Shown here: in pieces, positions 36,106 to 44,960 of the stretch
How positions within the stretch are numbered: position 1 is the first letter of the stretch
Layout: every line of letters starts with the position of its first letter
Assembly (NCBI RefSeq): GCF_041080675.1
Contig: NZ_CP163520.1
Coordinates: 5,022,001-5,086,000 of the forward strand
Reading direction: 5' to 3'
DNA from: Streptomyces sp. cg36
GTDB taxonomy: Bacteria > Actinomycetota > Actinomycetes > Streptomycetales > Streptomycetaceae
Length of the DNA: 64,000 bases
Program-made: the position numbers and the translations under genes
The notes under the pieces: model-generated
Databases searched by the model: none
What the model saw: only the letters and a program-made list of their open reading frames with translations
What the model was told of the DNA's origin: nothing

Positions 36106-37557
36106 TCACACCGGCGCCGTGGCCGCCCGGCGCTCCAGGAAGGCGGCCACCTCCGGGCAGCTCCCGTGCGGGGCCAGGATGCGGGCGGTGTCGCAGAGCA
36201 TCGCCTGGATCCGGGTCGACTGGACCTCGGTCAGCAGATCGAGGACCTGGTGGCCGGCGGCGGCGGCCTCGGTGGGCGCGCCCGCGCGCGCGAGGTCGTC
36301 GGCGAGCTCGGCGCGGTAGAGCGCCAGGTTGCGGGCGAAGTGCGGGTCCTGCAGGCAGGCGGCGAGCCGGGCGTGGCGGGCGGCGCGCGGCCAGTCGCCC
36401 AGCGCCGACCAGCACTGCGCCTCCAGCATCTCCAGCTCGGCCTCGACGAAGAACGTCATCCACTCCGGGTCCCGCTCGCCCGGCCCCTGCCCGAAGAGCG
36501 CGTGCGCCCGCGCCAGCGACTGCTCGCACGCCCCCCGGTCGCCGAGCCCGGCCCAGCCGCCCGCCTCCCGCAGCGACAGCAGGGACAGCAGCCGGGGCGA
36601 ACCGAGCCGGGCCGCCGCCCGCCCGCCCGCCTGGGCGGCCCGCAGCGCCTCGCGCGGCCGGCCCGCGTCCCTGGCCAGGAACGACATGTTGCAGAAGGCG
36701 TGCGCCTCCAGGGCCGGATCGCCCGCCAGCCGGGCGGTGGCGAGCGCCTCCGCGTAGTGCGAGCGGGCCTCGTCGTAGCGGCCCGAGTCATGGGCGAGCC
36801 AGCCCACCGAGATGGCGAGCTCCCCGGCGCCCGCGTGCAGCCGGTCGGCGGTGGAGCGGCGCGCGGTGCCCGCGTCGAGCAGCGCGTACGCGGTGCGCAG
36901 CGGCTGGGCGGCGCGCCGGTAGAGGCCGTCGGCGCCGTGCCGGTCGTCCAGCAGCCGGATCCGCCGCACGGCCTCCTCGACCGCGTTCACCTCGGCCTCC
37001 CCGACCCGGCGCACCGGCTGCCCGGGGGCCTCGGGGCGGCCGGCCGCGGCCGGTCCGGCGGCCGGGCCCAGGGAGGCGACCGCCAGGGCGGCGGAGCCGC
37101 CCGTCATGAATGCGCGACGCAGCACGTCGCTCTCCTCGTCGTCACGTTCTTCGTCGTGGTCGGTGGTGGTCCCGGCGCGCTGTCCGGGCGCGGCGCCCAG
37201 CAGCGGCGCACCGCAACCTCCGCGCGCCCCTCGTCCTCGTACCGCCTCACGGGCCGAGAACCCCATGTCGGCGAGGGTCAAACCCGGGAACATGTGCCGG
37301 AAGACCCGCTCGTACGCGTAGTTGGGGCAGCGGATCTCGCCCGCCTCCACGCGTCCGATGTACCGGGCGTCGCAGGCGACCTGTTCGCCGATCTCGCGCG
37401 CCGCCCGGCGCACCGCCGCCGCGAACTCGCCCGGCGAGCGCTGCCCGCGCAGCTCCCGGAACGCGGTGTTGGGGCCCTTGGGGGGGTTCCGCGCGGTGGT
37501 GTGCGCCGGGTTCCGCGCGGAGTTCTGTCCGGCTCGGGGATCCGTTGACGTCGCCAT
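36106..37557 (-). CDS. XRE-type regulator with TPR-like domain
   Basis: A 483-residue protein: basic N terminus, helix-turn-helix at about 36-80 (FRELRGQRSPGEFAAAVRRAA, then DARYIGRVEAGEIRCPNYAYE), a disordered acidic linker (about 108-145, DHDEERDDEES), a hydrophobic segment (MTGGSAALAVASLG) and a C-terminal block of helical repeats (about 190-470) like the TPR arrays of Streptomyces regulators. Such proteins often respond to peptides or partner proteins. Target genes unknown; it reads away from the prim-pol-like gene at 37789 across a 230-bp divergent promoter region. Confidence 0.78.
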   Translation of the reverse strand: MATSTDPRAGQNSARNPAHTTARNPPKGPNTAFRELRGQRSPGEFAAAVRRAAREIGEQVACDARYIGRVEAGEIRCPNYAYERVFRHMFPGLTLADMGFSAREAVRGRGARGGCGAPLLGAAPGQRAGTTTDHDEERDDEESDVLRRAFMTGGSAALAVASLGPAAGPAAAGRPEAPGQPVRRVGEAEVNAVEEAVRRIRLLDDRHGADGLYRRAAQPLRTAYALLDAGTARRSTADRLHAGAGELAISVGWLAHDSGRYDEARSHYAEALATARLAGDPALEAHAFCNMSFLARDAGRPREALRAAQAGGRAAARLGSPRLLSLLSLREAGGWAGLGDRGACEQSLARAHALFGQGPGERDPEWMTFFVEAELEMLEAQCWSALGDWPRAARHARLAACLQDPHFARNLALYRAELADDLARAGAPTEAAAAGHQVLDLLTEVQSTRIQAMLCDTARILAPHGSCPEVAAFLERRAATAPV

Positions 37558-37788
37558 GGCTCAGCAGCTCTCTCTGGCGGGGTGGTGCGGAGGAAGAACG
37601 TACCGGCAACATCGCCGAGCACAACCGGAGTTTGGCTACAAAAGGGATATCTCACCCTCGATCTGCTATGAACTGCCATCCTTTGCGGCGGCGTCCCGCC
37701 GTAGCCGTTGACACGGGGCCCGCGTTGAACCATGCGGATAACGCCAACCCGCAAAAACCACGTGGGGGTTGCCTTGTTGGAGGCCGGC

Positions 37789-38250
37789 ATGGACATCAAT
37801 GGCACCGGGACGACCACGACGACCGCTCGCCACCGCGCCGCCCGGGACACCGGTGCGCCGCCCCCCGCCGAGGAGGGCTGCGACCTGGTGACCGTGCCCG
37901 CCCGCCAGGGCCTGGAGGCGGTCGACATCCTGCGCCGCGCCGCCGCCCCCGCGGCCGTCGGGCCGGTGCTGCACGACGGCGGCGGCGACACCCTGGGCTT
38001 CCTGGTGCCGCCCGGCACCGCCGCCGCCTGGGACGTGCCGGGCAGTGCCTGCACCGAGACCGGCGGGCGCGGCCTGCGGGTGCCCGGACTGGCCGCCGAG
38101 CCGCCCGTCTCCGGCGGCGGCTGGCTGCTGCCGCCCGACCCGGCCGACCCCGCCCCGGTCACCGACCCGGCCGTGCTGCGGGACGCGCTGGGCGAGGCGG
38201 CCCGGCTGATCGAGGCCGCGGACGGCATCACCGAGGCCGGCGGCCGATAA
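37789..38250 (+). CDS. Small prim-pol-like hypothetical protein
   Basis: The ATG at 37789 follows TTGGAGG; an earlier in-frame ATG at 37732 is less likely. The 153-residue product has GCDLVTVPARQGLEAVDILRR (about 30-50), GPVL, GFLVPPGTAAAW and GWLLPPDP in the same order as the blocks of the protein encoded at 28885-29502, so I consider both members of one small family related to the N-terminal prim-pol domain. Catalytic acidic residues are not evident. The spermidine-synthase-like gene starts 8 bp after its stop. Confidence 0.6.
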   Translation: MDINGTGTTTTTARHRAARDTGAPPPAEEGCDLVTVPARQGLEAVDILRRAAAPAAVGPVLHDGGGDTLGFLVPPGTAAAWDVPGSACTETGGRGLRVPGLAAEPPVSGGGWLLPPDPADPAPVTDPAVLRDALGEAARLIEAADGITEAGGR

Positions 38251-38257
38251 TGGTCGG

Positions 38258-39172
38258 ATGGCGGCACGAAGCGGGACGAAGAGCGGGGCGCGGAGCGGGC
38301 CGAAGGCCGCGCCGGGCGGGCGGCGCGGTCGCCCGGCCGCCCCGGAGGCCGTCGTGGAACCGGTCGAGGGCGGGCTCGCCGAGCTGATACCCGACCGGGA
38401 CCGGCCCCGCGGCTGGACCCTGCTCCTGGACGGCGCCCCCCAGTCCCACGTGGACCTGGACGCGCCCGAGCGGCTCACCTTCGAGTACCAGCGCCGCCTC
38501 GGCCACGTCATCGACCTCGCGGCCGAGCCCGGCCGCCCGCTGACCGTGCTGCACCTGGGCGGCGGCGCCTTGACCCTGGCCCGCTACACCGCGGCCACCC
38601 GACCCCGCTCCACCCAGCAGGTCGTCGAGATCGACGCCCCGCTGGTCCAGCTCGTACGGCGGGAGCTGCCGCTCGACCCGCAGGCGCGCATCCGGGTGCG
38701 GTCCATGGACGCGCGCGAGGGGCTCGGCAAGTTCCCGGACGGCTGGGCGGACCTGGTGGTCGCCGACGTCTTCAGCGGTGCCCGCACCCCCGCGCACCTG
38801 ACCAGCACCGAGTTCCTCACCGAGGTGCGCCGGGTGCTGCGGCCCGGCGGGATCTACGCCGCCAACCTGGCCGACGGCCCGCCGCTGGCGCACCTGCGGG
38901 CCCAGACGGCCACCGCCGCCGCCGTCTTCCCCGAGCTCGCGCTGGCCGCCGACCCGACCGTGTGGCGCGGCAAGCGGTTCGGCAACGCGGTCCTCGTCGC
39001 CTCGGACGTGCCCCTGCCGGTGGCCGAGTTCACCCGGCGCATCGCGGGCGACCCGCACCCGGGGCGCGTCGAGCACGGGCGGGCGCTGGCCGACTTCACC
39101 GGCGGGGCCGCCGCGGTCACGGACGCCGACGCCAAGCCCTCGCCGGTACCGCCGCCCGCGGTGTTCCGCTAG
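38258..39172 (+). CDS. Spermidine synthase-like methyltransferase-fold protein
   Basis: A 304-residue protein with a basic, Gly/Ala-rich N-terminal tail (1-30) and a Rossmann-like core: motif I VLHLGGGALTLARY (about 98-111), VVEIDAPLVQLV (acidic residue binding the cofactor ribose), SMDAREGL and DLVVADVFSGARTP (motif with the catalytic Asp region). This matches polyamine-synthase-like proteins; actinobacterial members often lack confirmed spermidine synthase activity, so substrate is open. Immediately follows the prim-pol-like gene (8 bp) and is probably co-transcribed. Confidence 0.8.
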   Translation: MAARSGTKSGARSGPKAAPGGRRGRPAAPEAVVEPVEGGLAELIPDRDRPRGWTLLLDGAPQSHVDLDAPERLTFEYQRRLGHVIDLAAEPGRPLTVLHLGGGALTLARYTAATRPRSTQQVVEIDAPLVQLVRRELPLDPQARIRVRSMDAREGLGKFPDGWADLVVADVFSGARTPAHLTSTEFLTEVRRVLRPGGIYAANLADGPPLAHLRAQTATAAAVFPELALAADPTVWRGKRFGNAVLVASDVPLPVAEFTRRIAGDPHPGRVEHGRALADFTGGAAAVTDADAKPSPVPPPAVFR

Positions 39173-39204
39173 GGCCGGTCCAGGGCCCGTCGTCACGTTC
39201 GGGC

Positions 39205-39236
39205 CGCCCGCCGCCCGGCTCCGGCCGGGGCGGGCG
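39205..39236. terminator. Imperfect GC-rich hairpin between convergent genes
   Basis: CGCCCGCC..CCGGC pairs with GCCGG..GGCGGGCG with a bulge, in the 65 bp between the stops of two convergent genes. Confidence 0.5.
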
Positions 39237-39237
39237 C

Positions 39238-39810
39238 TCAGCCGCGGTCGTCGAGCTCCACCGTCGGCGCGTGGTTGTACCAGGTGCAGAAGACCGACAC
39301 CTCGCGCGTGCCCTGGCTGAACGTCACCCGGATCCACGTCGGCTGCTTCCAGACCTGCATCCGCCAGCCGCTGTCCGGGGTCGCGGTCACCAGCTCGGCC
39401 GACGCGGTCCCGATGTCGAACACCACCCGGCCCCCGGCCACGTTGTAGCCCTTGACGTCGCCCGACGAGGCGGCCGGGCCGGAACTACCCGAACTGCCCG
39501 GATATCCGGACGACTTGGACGGCGCGGGCGAACGGCGGCCCGGCGGCCCGCCCTCCGGGGACCTCGCGGCCGGGCCGGACGGCGACGGGCTCTCCTGGGG
39601 GCGCCGCGTGGCGGAGGCGAGCGGGCGCACCGCGCCCTGGGTGGTGTGCTGTTCGCCGGTGAGCGGCACCGCGCGCGGCGGGTCGTACGCCGTCCCCGCC
39701 AGCACCGTGTGCACCCCCCACCAGGAGAGCGTGACCGCCGCCCCGGTGGCCAGCGACCAGGCGCAGACGTGAACGAATCCTCGGTGCAGCGGCGTCATAT
39801 CGGGGGCCAT
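39238..39810 (-). CDS. Membrane-anchored hypothetical protein
   Basis: A 190-residue protein with one N-terminal membrane helix (about 12-34, VHVCAWSLATGAAVTLSWWG), a Pro/Ser/Gly-rich spacer (about 65-120) and a C-terminal beta-rich extracellular domain of about 70 residues (GRVVFDIGTASAELVTATPDSGW, then RVTFSQGTREVSVFCTWYNH). I do not recognise the domain. It is transcribed away from the two-component system, whose response regulator starts 112 bp away, so it could be a target or sensor partner of that pair. Confidence 0.7.
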   Translation of the reverse strand: MAPDMTPLHRGFVHVCAWSLATGAAVTLSWWGVHTVLAGTAYDPPRAVPLTGEQHTTQGAVRPLASATRRPQESPSPSGPAARSPEGGPPGRRSPAPSKSSGYPGSSGSSGPAASSGDVKGYNVAGGRVVFDIGTASAELVTATPDSGWRMQVWKQPTWIRVTFSQGTREVSVFCTWYNHAPTVELDDRG

Positions 39811-39921
39811 ACTGCCCCACCCGCCCCACCCGTGTCCCCTCTCACCCGGCCCCGCCCGCCCGCGCCCGCGCCCCCGTCCCGACCGGGACCGGTGTCCTCC
39901 GTATGGCGTACGGTGCCGCCC

Positions 39922-40623
39922 ATGGCAAGTGTGCTCGTGGTCGAGGACGACCAGTTCGTGCGCTCCGCCCTCATCCGCCACCTCACCGACGCCTGCCACA
40001 CGGTACGCAGCGTCGGCACGGCACTCGAGGCGCTGCGCGAGGTCGCCCATTTCCGGTTCGACGTGGTCGTCCTCGACCTCGGACTGCCCGATCTCGACGG
40101 CGCGGAGGCGCTGAAGATGCTCCGCGGCATCACCGACGTACCCGTGATCATCGCGACCGCGCGGGACGACGAGGCCGAGATCGTCCGGCTGCTCAACGAC
40201 GGCGCCGACGACTACCTCGTCAAGCCGTTCTCCGTGGAGCACCTCTCCGCCCGGATGGCCGCCGTGCTGCGCCGGGCGCGGGCCGCCGGGGCCGAGCCGC
40301 CGCCCACCCTGCTCCGGGTCGGCGGGCTCTCCATCGACCCGCTGCGCCGCCAGGCCGAGCTCGACGGGCGGCGCCTGGACCTCACCCGCCGCGAGTTCGA
40401 CCTGCTGGCGTTCCTGGCCGGACGCCCCGGTGTGGTCGTCCCGCGCAAGGAGCTGCTCGCCGAGGTGTGGCAGCAGTCCTACGGCGACGACCAGACCATC
40501 GACGTCCATCTGTCCTGGCTGCGCCGCAAACTCGGCGAGACGGCCGCCCGGCCGCGCTATCTGCACACCCTGCGCGGGGTCGGAGTGAAGCTGGAGCCGC
40601 CCGGCGCGGAGCCCGCGCCGTGA
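39922..40623 (+). CDS. OmpR-family response regulator
   Basis: A 233-residue regulator: receiver domain (about 3-115) with acidic pocket Glu8-Asp9-Asp10, phospho-acceptor Asp52 (VLDLGLPD), Thr near 80 (IIATARDD) and Lys101 (LVKPF), then a winged-helix DNA-binding domain (about 135-228, DLTRREFDLLAFLAGRPG and DVHLSWLRRKLGE). Its stop overlaps the GTG of the sensor kinase (GTGA), so both are made together. The CBM2-chitinase gene lies just downstream of the pair, which makes it a possible target; no direct evidence for this. Confidence 0.92.
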   Translation: MASVLVVEDDQFVRSALIRHLTDACHTVRSVGTALEALREVAHFRFDVVVLDLGLPDLDGAEALKMLRGITDVPVIIATARDDEAEIVRLLNDGADDYLVKPFSVEHLSARMAAVLRRARAAGAEPPPTLLRVGGLSIDPLRRQAELDGRRLDLTRREFDLLAFLAGRPGVVVPRKELLAEVWQQSYGDDQTIDVHLSWLRRKLGETAARPRYLHTLRGVGVKLEPPGAEPAP

Positions 40624-41996
40624 GGTGGGCGCTGGTCAAGGTCGCGGTCGCGGTCACCGTGATGGTGGTCCTGGCCTTCGCCGTACCGCTGGGCCTGGTC
40701 GTCAAGGAGATGGCCCGCGACCGCGCGTTCTCCAACGCCGAACGCCAGGCCGCCGCCATCGGCCCCACCCTCTCCATCACCGCCGACCGCGACGCGCTGG
40801 AACGCGCCGTCGCCGCCACCCCCGCCGGGGCCGCGGGCCGGATGGCCGTGCACGTCCCGGCGGTGCCCGGCGCCCCCGGCAGCGCGCCGATGGAGATCGG
40901 CAGGCCGCGCGCGGCGCCCAAGGACCTCCTCGCCACCCGCAAGGTGGTCCGCGCCTACATCTCCTCCGTGCCCGGCGGCTCCACCCTGCTCCAGCCGACC
41001 GCGCTCGGCTCCGGCCAGATCGCCATCGTCGAGGTGTACGTGCCCGAGGCCGAGGTCACCAACGGCGTCGCCACCGCCTGGCTGGTGCTCGCCGGGGTGG
41101 GCGCCGCCCTCGTCGTCGGCTCGGTGGCGGTCGCGGACCGGCTCGGCGTACGCATGGTCAGGCCCGCCCAGCGGCTCGCCGGGGCCGCCCAGGACCTGGG
41201 CGAGGGCAGGCTCGGGGCGCGGGTGCCCGAGGAGGGACCGGCCGAACTGCGCTCGGCGGCCGTGGCGTTCAACTCGATGGCCGACCAGGTCGTCCAGCTC
41301 CTCGCCAACGAGCGCGAACTGGCGGCCGACCTCTCCCACCGGCTGCGCACCCCCCTGACCGTGCTCCGCCTCAACGCCGCGTCCCTCGGCGACGGCCCGG
41401 CCGCCGAACAGACCCGGGCGGCCGTGGAGCAGCTGGAGCGCGAGGTGGACACCATCATCCGTACGGCGCGGGAGGCCAAACCGCAGACCCAGCCGACCGG
41501 TCCGGGCGCCGGGTGCGACGCCGGCGAGGTCATCCGGGAGCGGATGGCGTTCTGGTCGGCGCTGGCCGAGGACGAGGGCCGGGAGGTGCGGCTCGCGGGC
41601 GTCGACCGGCCGGTCCGCATCCCCGTGGCGCGGCCCGAACTGGCCGCCGCGCTGGACGCGATGCTCGGCAACGTGTTCCGCCACACCCCCGAGGGCACGG
41701 CCTTCTCGGTCGACGTCCACAGCGGCGAGGAGGCGGTGATCGTGCTGGTCTCCGACGCGGGCCCCGGCATCGCCGACCCCCGGGCGGCGCTGGCCCGCGG
41801 GTCGAGCGGCGGCGGCTCGACGGGCCTCGGCCTGGACATCGTGCGGCGGCTCGCGGAGTCGACCGGCGGCGATGTGCGGCTGGGGCGGTCGGTGCTGGGC
41901 GGGACGGAGGTGCGGGTGTGGATCGGGCTGGGGGTACGGCCGGCCTCGCAGTCGAGGATCCGCCGCCGCAAACGCCGCCGCCCCGCAGTGGCCTGA
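40620..41996 (+). CDS. Sensor histidine kinase with HAMP domain
   Basis: A 458-residue kinase: membrane helix 1 (about 5-27), an extracellular sensor of about 115 residues, membrane helix 2 (about 145-167), HAMP (about 168-222), H-box DLSHRLRTPLTVLR with the phospho-accepting His, and an ATPase domain with N-box GNVFRHTP, DAGPGI and STGLGLDIV. The GTG start overlaps the response regulator stop. The ligand is unknown. Catalytic features are intact. Confidence 0.92.
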   Translation: MRWALVKVAVAVTVMVVLAFAVPLGLVVKEMARDRAFSNAERQAAAIGPTLSITADRDALERAVAATPAGAAGRMAVHVPAVPGAPGSAPMEIGRPRAAPKDLLATRKVVRAYISSVPGGSTLLQPTALGSGQIAIVEVYVPEAEVTNGVATAWLVLAGVGAALVVGSVAVADRLGVRMVRPAQRLAGAAQDLGEGRLGARVPEEGPAELRSAAVAFNSMADQVVQLLANERELAADLSHRLRTPLTVLRLNAASLGDGPAAEQTRAAVEQLEREVDTIIRTAREAKPQTQPTGPGAGCDAGEVIRERMAFWSALAEDEGREVRLAGVDRPVRIPVARPELAAALDAMLGNVFRHTPEGTAFSVDVHSGEEAVIVLVSDAGPGIADPRAALARGSSGGGSTGLGLDIVRRLAESTGGDVRLGRSVLGGTEVRVWIGLGVRPASQSRIRRRKRRRPAVA

Positions 41997-42080
41997 CCTC
42001 CCGACCCGGTGCACGTCAAATGGCATGCCCCACCCCGGTGGGCGCCACTCGGGAAGGGGCGGGGCGGGGACCCCGAAGGG

Positions 42081-42153
42081 CCACCCCCACCCGCGCCGAC
42101 CCGGCCACCCCCACCCGCGCCGACGCCTCCGCCCCACCCGCGCCGACCCGGAT
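42081..42153. repeat. Short GC-rich tandem repeat upstream of a chitinase
   Basis: Two exact-looking copies of a 24-nt unit (CCACCCCCACCCGCGCCGACC..) and a third diverged copy, in the 290-bp gap between the kinase and the CBM2-chitinase genes. The rest of the gap holds an AT-richer stretch (near 42150-42195) where the promoter should lie. No DasR-type 12-mer was seen here. Confidence 0.6.
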
Positions 42154-42286
42154 TTTTAACCGCACCCCATCACCCCCTTAAGCGAACCCTAAGATCCCCA
42201 ACCCCCGCCCCCCGCACCCCATTTGCCCGTTTCGCAACGGCTAGCGTGCTGCCCGCACCCCACCCCCGTCCCAGAGGCAGCCCCAC

Positions 42287-43783
42287 ATGACCCGCACCCC
42301 CAGTGACCGCACCCGCCGCCACCGCCGCCGGGCGACCCGCACCACCAAGGTGGTCGGCGCCACCGCCGCGGCCGCCGCCATCACCGCCGCCGCGATCACC
42401 CTCACCGGCACCGCCCACGCCGCCTCCGTCGCCGCCGCGTACACCAGGGCCAGCAGCTGGGGCGGCGGTTACACCGGCCAGTACGTCATCACCAACGACA
42501 GCGGCAAGGCCCTCACCGACTGGACCCTGGAGTTCGACCTCCCGGCCGGGACCACGCTCTCCTCCCTCTGGAACGGCCGGCAGAGCGTCAAGGGGCAGCA
42601 CATCACCGTCAAGCCCGCCGCCTGGGACAGGAACGGCCTCGCCGCGGGCGCGTCCGTCACCGTCGGCTTCGTGACCAGCTCCACCGGCACCGCGGGCGAC
42701 CCCACCGGCTGCCTCATCGACCAGGAGAAGTGCTCGGCCGACACGGGCGCGACCCCCGCCCCCACCGGCCGCCCGACCACCGCGCCGACCCCGACCGCAC
42801 AGCCCACCACGAAGCCCACACCCCCCACGAAGCCCACCCCCACCTCCACCCCCGGCCAGACCACCACCCCCCAGCCCCCCACCACCGGCACCACCGCCCG
42901 CTTCGCCCCGTACGTGGACACCTCGCTCTACCCCGCGTACGACCTCCTGGACACCACCGCCAAGACCGGCGTGAAGGAGTTCACCCTCGCCTTCATCACC
43001 TCCGGCGGCGGCTGCACCCCGAAGTGGGGCGGCGTCGGCGAACTGGGCGGCGACGCCGTCGCCGCGCAGATAGGCGCCCTGCGCGCCAAGGGCGGCGACG
43101 TACGCGTCTCCTTCGGCGGCGCCTCCGGCTCCGAACTCGGCCTCGTCTGCGCCTCCGCCACCGACCTGGCCGCCGCGTACGGCAAGGTCGTCGACGCGTA
43201 CAAGCTCACCAAGGTCGACTTCGACATCGAGGGCGCGGCCCTGCCGGACACCGCCGCCAACACCCGCCGCGCCCAGGCGATCGCCGGGCTCCAGAAGGCG
43301 CACCCCGGCCTCGACGTGTCCTTCACCCTGCCCGTGATGCCGGAGGGGCTGACCCAGCCCGGCGTCGACCTGGTCGCCGACGCCAGGAAGAACGGCGTCG
43401 CCGTCTCCGCCGTCAACATCATGGCCATGGACTACGGCCCGGCCTACAGCGGCGACATGGGCGGCTACGCGGTGCAGGCCGCCACCGCCACCCAGGCCCA
43501 GATCAAGGGCGTCCTCGGGCTCTCCGACGCCGCCGCCTGGAAGGCCGTCGCCGTCACCCCGATGATCGGCGTCAACGACGTCAGCACCGAGACGTTCAAG
43601 GTCGACGACGCCACCCAGCTGGTCGACTTCGCCAAGTCCAAGGGCCTCGGCCGGCTCTCCATGTGGTCCGGCGCCCGGGACAAGCAGTGCGCGGGCGGCG
43701 CCAAGAACTCCGCCGACCCCACCTGCTCCTCGATCCTCCAGGCCCCCCTCGCCTTCACCAAGGCGTTCGCCGGGCTCAAGTAA
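42287..43783 (+). CDS. Secreted CBM2-GH18 chitinase
   Basis: A 498-residue protein: basic signal peptide (about 1-45, cut after AHA), CBM2 (about 48-150, with conserved aromatic residues and bracketing WTLEFDLPAG), a Thr/Pro/Lys linker (about 151-203), and a GH18 domain (204-498) with SFGG (275-278) and the catalytic DFDIE (311-315; Glu315 acid). The shortened DxDxE signature, without a chitin-insertion domain, resembles the bacterial exochitinase/ChiD-like subgroup. It targets chitin and, via CBM2, possibly cellulose-like surfaces. Unlike the chitinase at 22939, no DasR-type elements precede it, so a different control (for example the adjacent two-component system) is plausible. Confidence 0.9.
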   Translation: MTRTPSDRTRRHRRRATRTTKVVGATAAAAAITAAAITLTGTAHAASVAAAYTRASSWGGGYTGQYVITNDSGKALTDWTLEFDLPAGTTLSSLWNGRQSVKGQHITVKPAAWDRNGLAAGASVTVGFVTSSTGTAGDPTGCLIDQEKCSADTGATPAPTGRPTTAPTPTAQPTTKPTPPTKPTPTSTPGQTTTPQPPTTGTTARFAPYVDTSLYPAYDLLDTTAKTGVKEFTLAFITSGGGCTPKWGGVGELGGDAVAAQIGALRAKGGDVRVSFGGASGSELGLVCASATDLAAAYGKVVDAYKLTKVDFDIEGAALPDTAANTRRAQAIAGLQKAHPGLDVSFTLPVMPEGLTQPGVDLVADARKNGVAVSAVNIMAMDYGPAYSGDMGGYAVQAATATQAQIKGVLGLSDAAAWKAVAVTPMIGVNDVSTETFKVDDATQLVDFAKSKGLGRLSMWSGARDKQCAGGAKNSADPTCSSILQAPLAFTKAFAGLK

Positions 43784-43861
43784 CGCCCCCGCGCGCCACG
43801 TTCGGGCCGCACCCGAGCGACCCGAACGCCCGGGACCACCCCCCACGCGCGCCCCGCCGGC

Positions 43862-44056
43862 TCACCCCCCACCCGGCCGGGGCGCGCCCCCCTTGCGTGC
43901 GAGGGCGAACACGACGGCCTTGCGTACGAGCGCGACCACGGCCGGCGCGAGCACCACCCCCGCCACCGCACCCCAGGGCACCGCCCCCACCGCCGCCAGC
44001 ACGGCCAGCAGCGGCACCATCAGCAGCAGGACCGGCAGCGCCGAGTACCGGTTCAC
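43862..44056 (-). CDS. Small membrane protein coupled to a MerR regulator
   Basis: A 64-residue protein with two predicted hydrophobic helices (about 5-28 and 30-52) and a basic C-terminal tail (RKAVVFALARKGGAPRPGGG). Its GTG overlaps the stop of the MerR regulator gene (GTGA), so it is translated with it. The family is unknown; it might be a small exporter subunit or regulator partner. Codon usage matches the neighbours. Confidence 0.65.
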   Translation of the reverse strand: MNRYSALPVLLLMVPLLAVLAAVGAVPWGAVAGVVLAPAVVALVRKAVVFALARKGGAPRPGGG

Positions 44057-44832
44057 GCGCCCTCACCCCCGCGCGCCGCCTCCAGGTAGGAGGACAGGTC
44101 GTCCCACTGGCCCGGCCGGACCGTCGCATCGCCGCTCAGCGCCGCCGGATCCTCCCGCCAGGCCGCCCGCACGCCCCGCGACAGCGACCGGTCGCCGCCG
44201 CTGAACAGCGCGCTCAGCTCGTCCATCCGGGCCACCAGCCGCCGCACCGCCGTATCCGTCGGCGCGGTCCCGGCCCGCCTCAGCGCCTCGGCCCGCCGGT
44301 ACAGCTCGGGCCACTCCACCTCCAGCAGATAGGGCGCGCTCGGCCCCACGGCCGCCGCCCGCTCCCCGAGCGCCTCCCACTGGCCGTCGTCCAGGTGGCG
44401 GCGGAGCACGCGCTCGGCCGCCGGGCCCGCCGCCCCGGTCGCGCGCAGCGCCGCGAGCACCGCGTCGGTGGTCGGCGCCCGGCCCCCGGCGACCTCCTCC
44501 TCGATGTGCAGCAGCCGCCCCCGCAGCGCTTCGAGGGAGGTCAGGGCCTCCTCGACGCCCGCCCGGTGGTCGCGCAGCACCCGCACCGGATCGACCCCCG
44601 CGTCCAGGCAGAGGGCGATGCTGTCCAGGCCGAGCCCCAGGCTGCGCAGGGCCAGCACCTGATAGAGGCGGGTGATGTCGTCCTCGGTGTACTCGCGGTG
44701 CCCGCCCGCCGAACGGCGGGACGGCGTGAGCAGCCCGATGGTGTCCCAGTGGTGCAGGGTGCGTACGGTGAGCCCGCTGGCCTCGGCCAGCGGACCCACC
44801 TTCCAGGTCGTGGAAGCGGTCATGACACCCAC
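44053..44832 (-). CDS. MerR-family regulator with TipAS-like effector domain
   Basis: A 259-residue regulator. The winged HTH (about 11-80: VGPLAEASGLTVRTLHHWDTIGLLTPSRR, then YTEDDITRLYQVLALRSLGLGLDSI) is followed by a dimerisation helix and a helical effector domain (about 140-255) like TipAS, which binds drugs in TipAL-type activators. The GTG at 44832 or the ATG three codons later may be the start. A perfect 7-bp dyad 8 bp upstream (44840-44856) is of the kind such proteins twist to activate transcription, so it probably autoregulates. Downstream partner: the 64-residue membrane protein. Confidence 0.88.
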   Translation of the reverse strand: MGVMTASTTWKVGPLAEASGLTVRTLHHWDTIGLLTPSRRSAGGHREYTEDDITRLYQVLALRSLGLGLDSIALCLDAGVDPVRVLRDHRAGVEEALTSLEALRGRLLHIEEEVAGGRAPTTDAVLAALRATGAAGPAAERVLRRHLDDGQWEALGERAAAVGPSAPYLLEVEWPELYRRAEALRRAGTAPTDTAVRRLVARMDELSALFSGGDRSLSRGVRAAWREDPAALSGDATVRPGQWDDLSSYLEAARGGEGA

Positions 44833-44839
44833 GATGCCC

Positions 44840-44856
44840 CCTCACGCGACGTGAGG
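44840..44856. promoter_or_regulatory. MerR-type operator/promoter dyad
   Basis: CCTCACG-CGA-CGTGAGG with TTGAAC next to it on the minus strand (a -35-like element), directly upstream of the MerR gene. The dyad between promoter elements is the hallmark of MerR-activated promoters. Confidence 0.7.
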
Positions 44857-44960
44857 TTCAAGTCGAGCTCCCCGCCCGCCTCCCGCCGGACCCGCCCCGG
44901 CCCGGGCTCAGGGGGCCGGGCCGCGGACCCGGGGCGGACTCAAGGGGCCCCGCCCCGGAC

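Noticed and set aside
42001..42286. DasR-type site before the CBM2 chitinase
   Set aside because: Scanned for TGGTC/GACCA arms; none with acceptable spacing.
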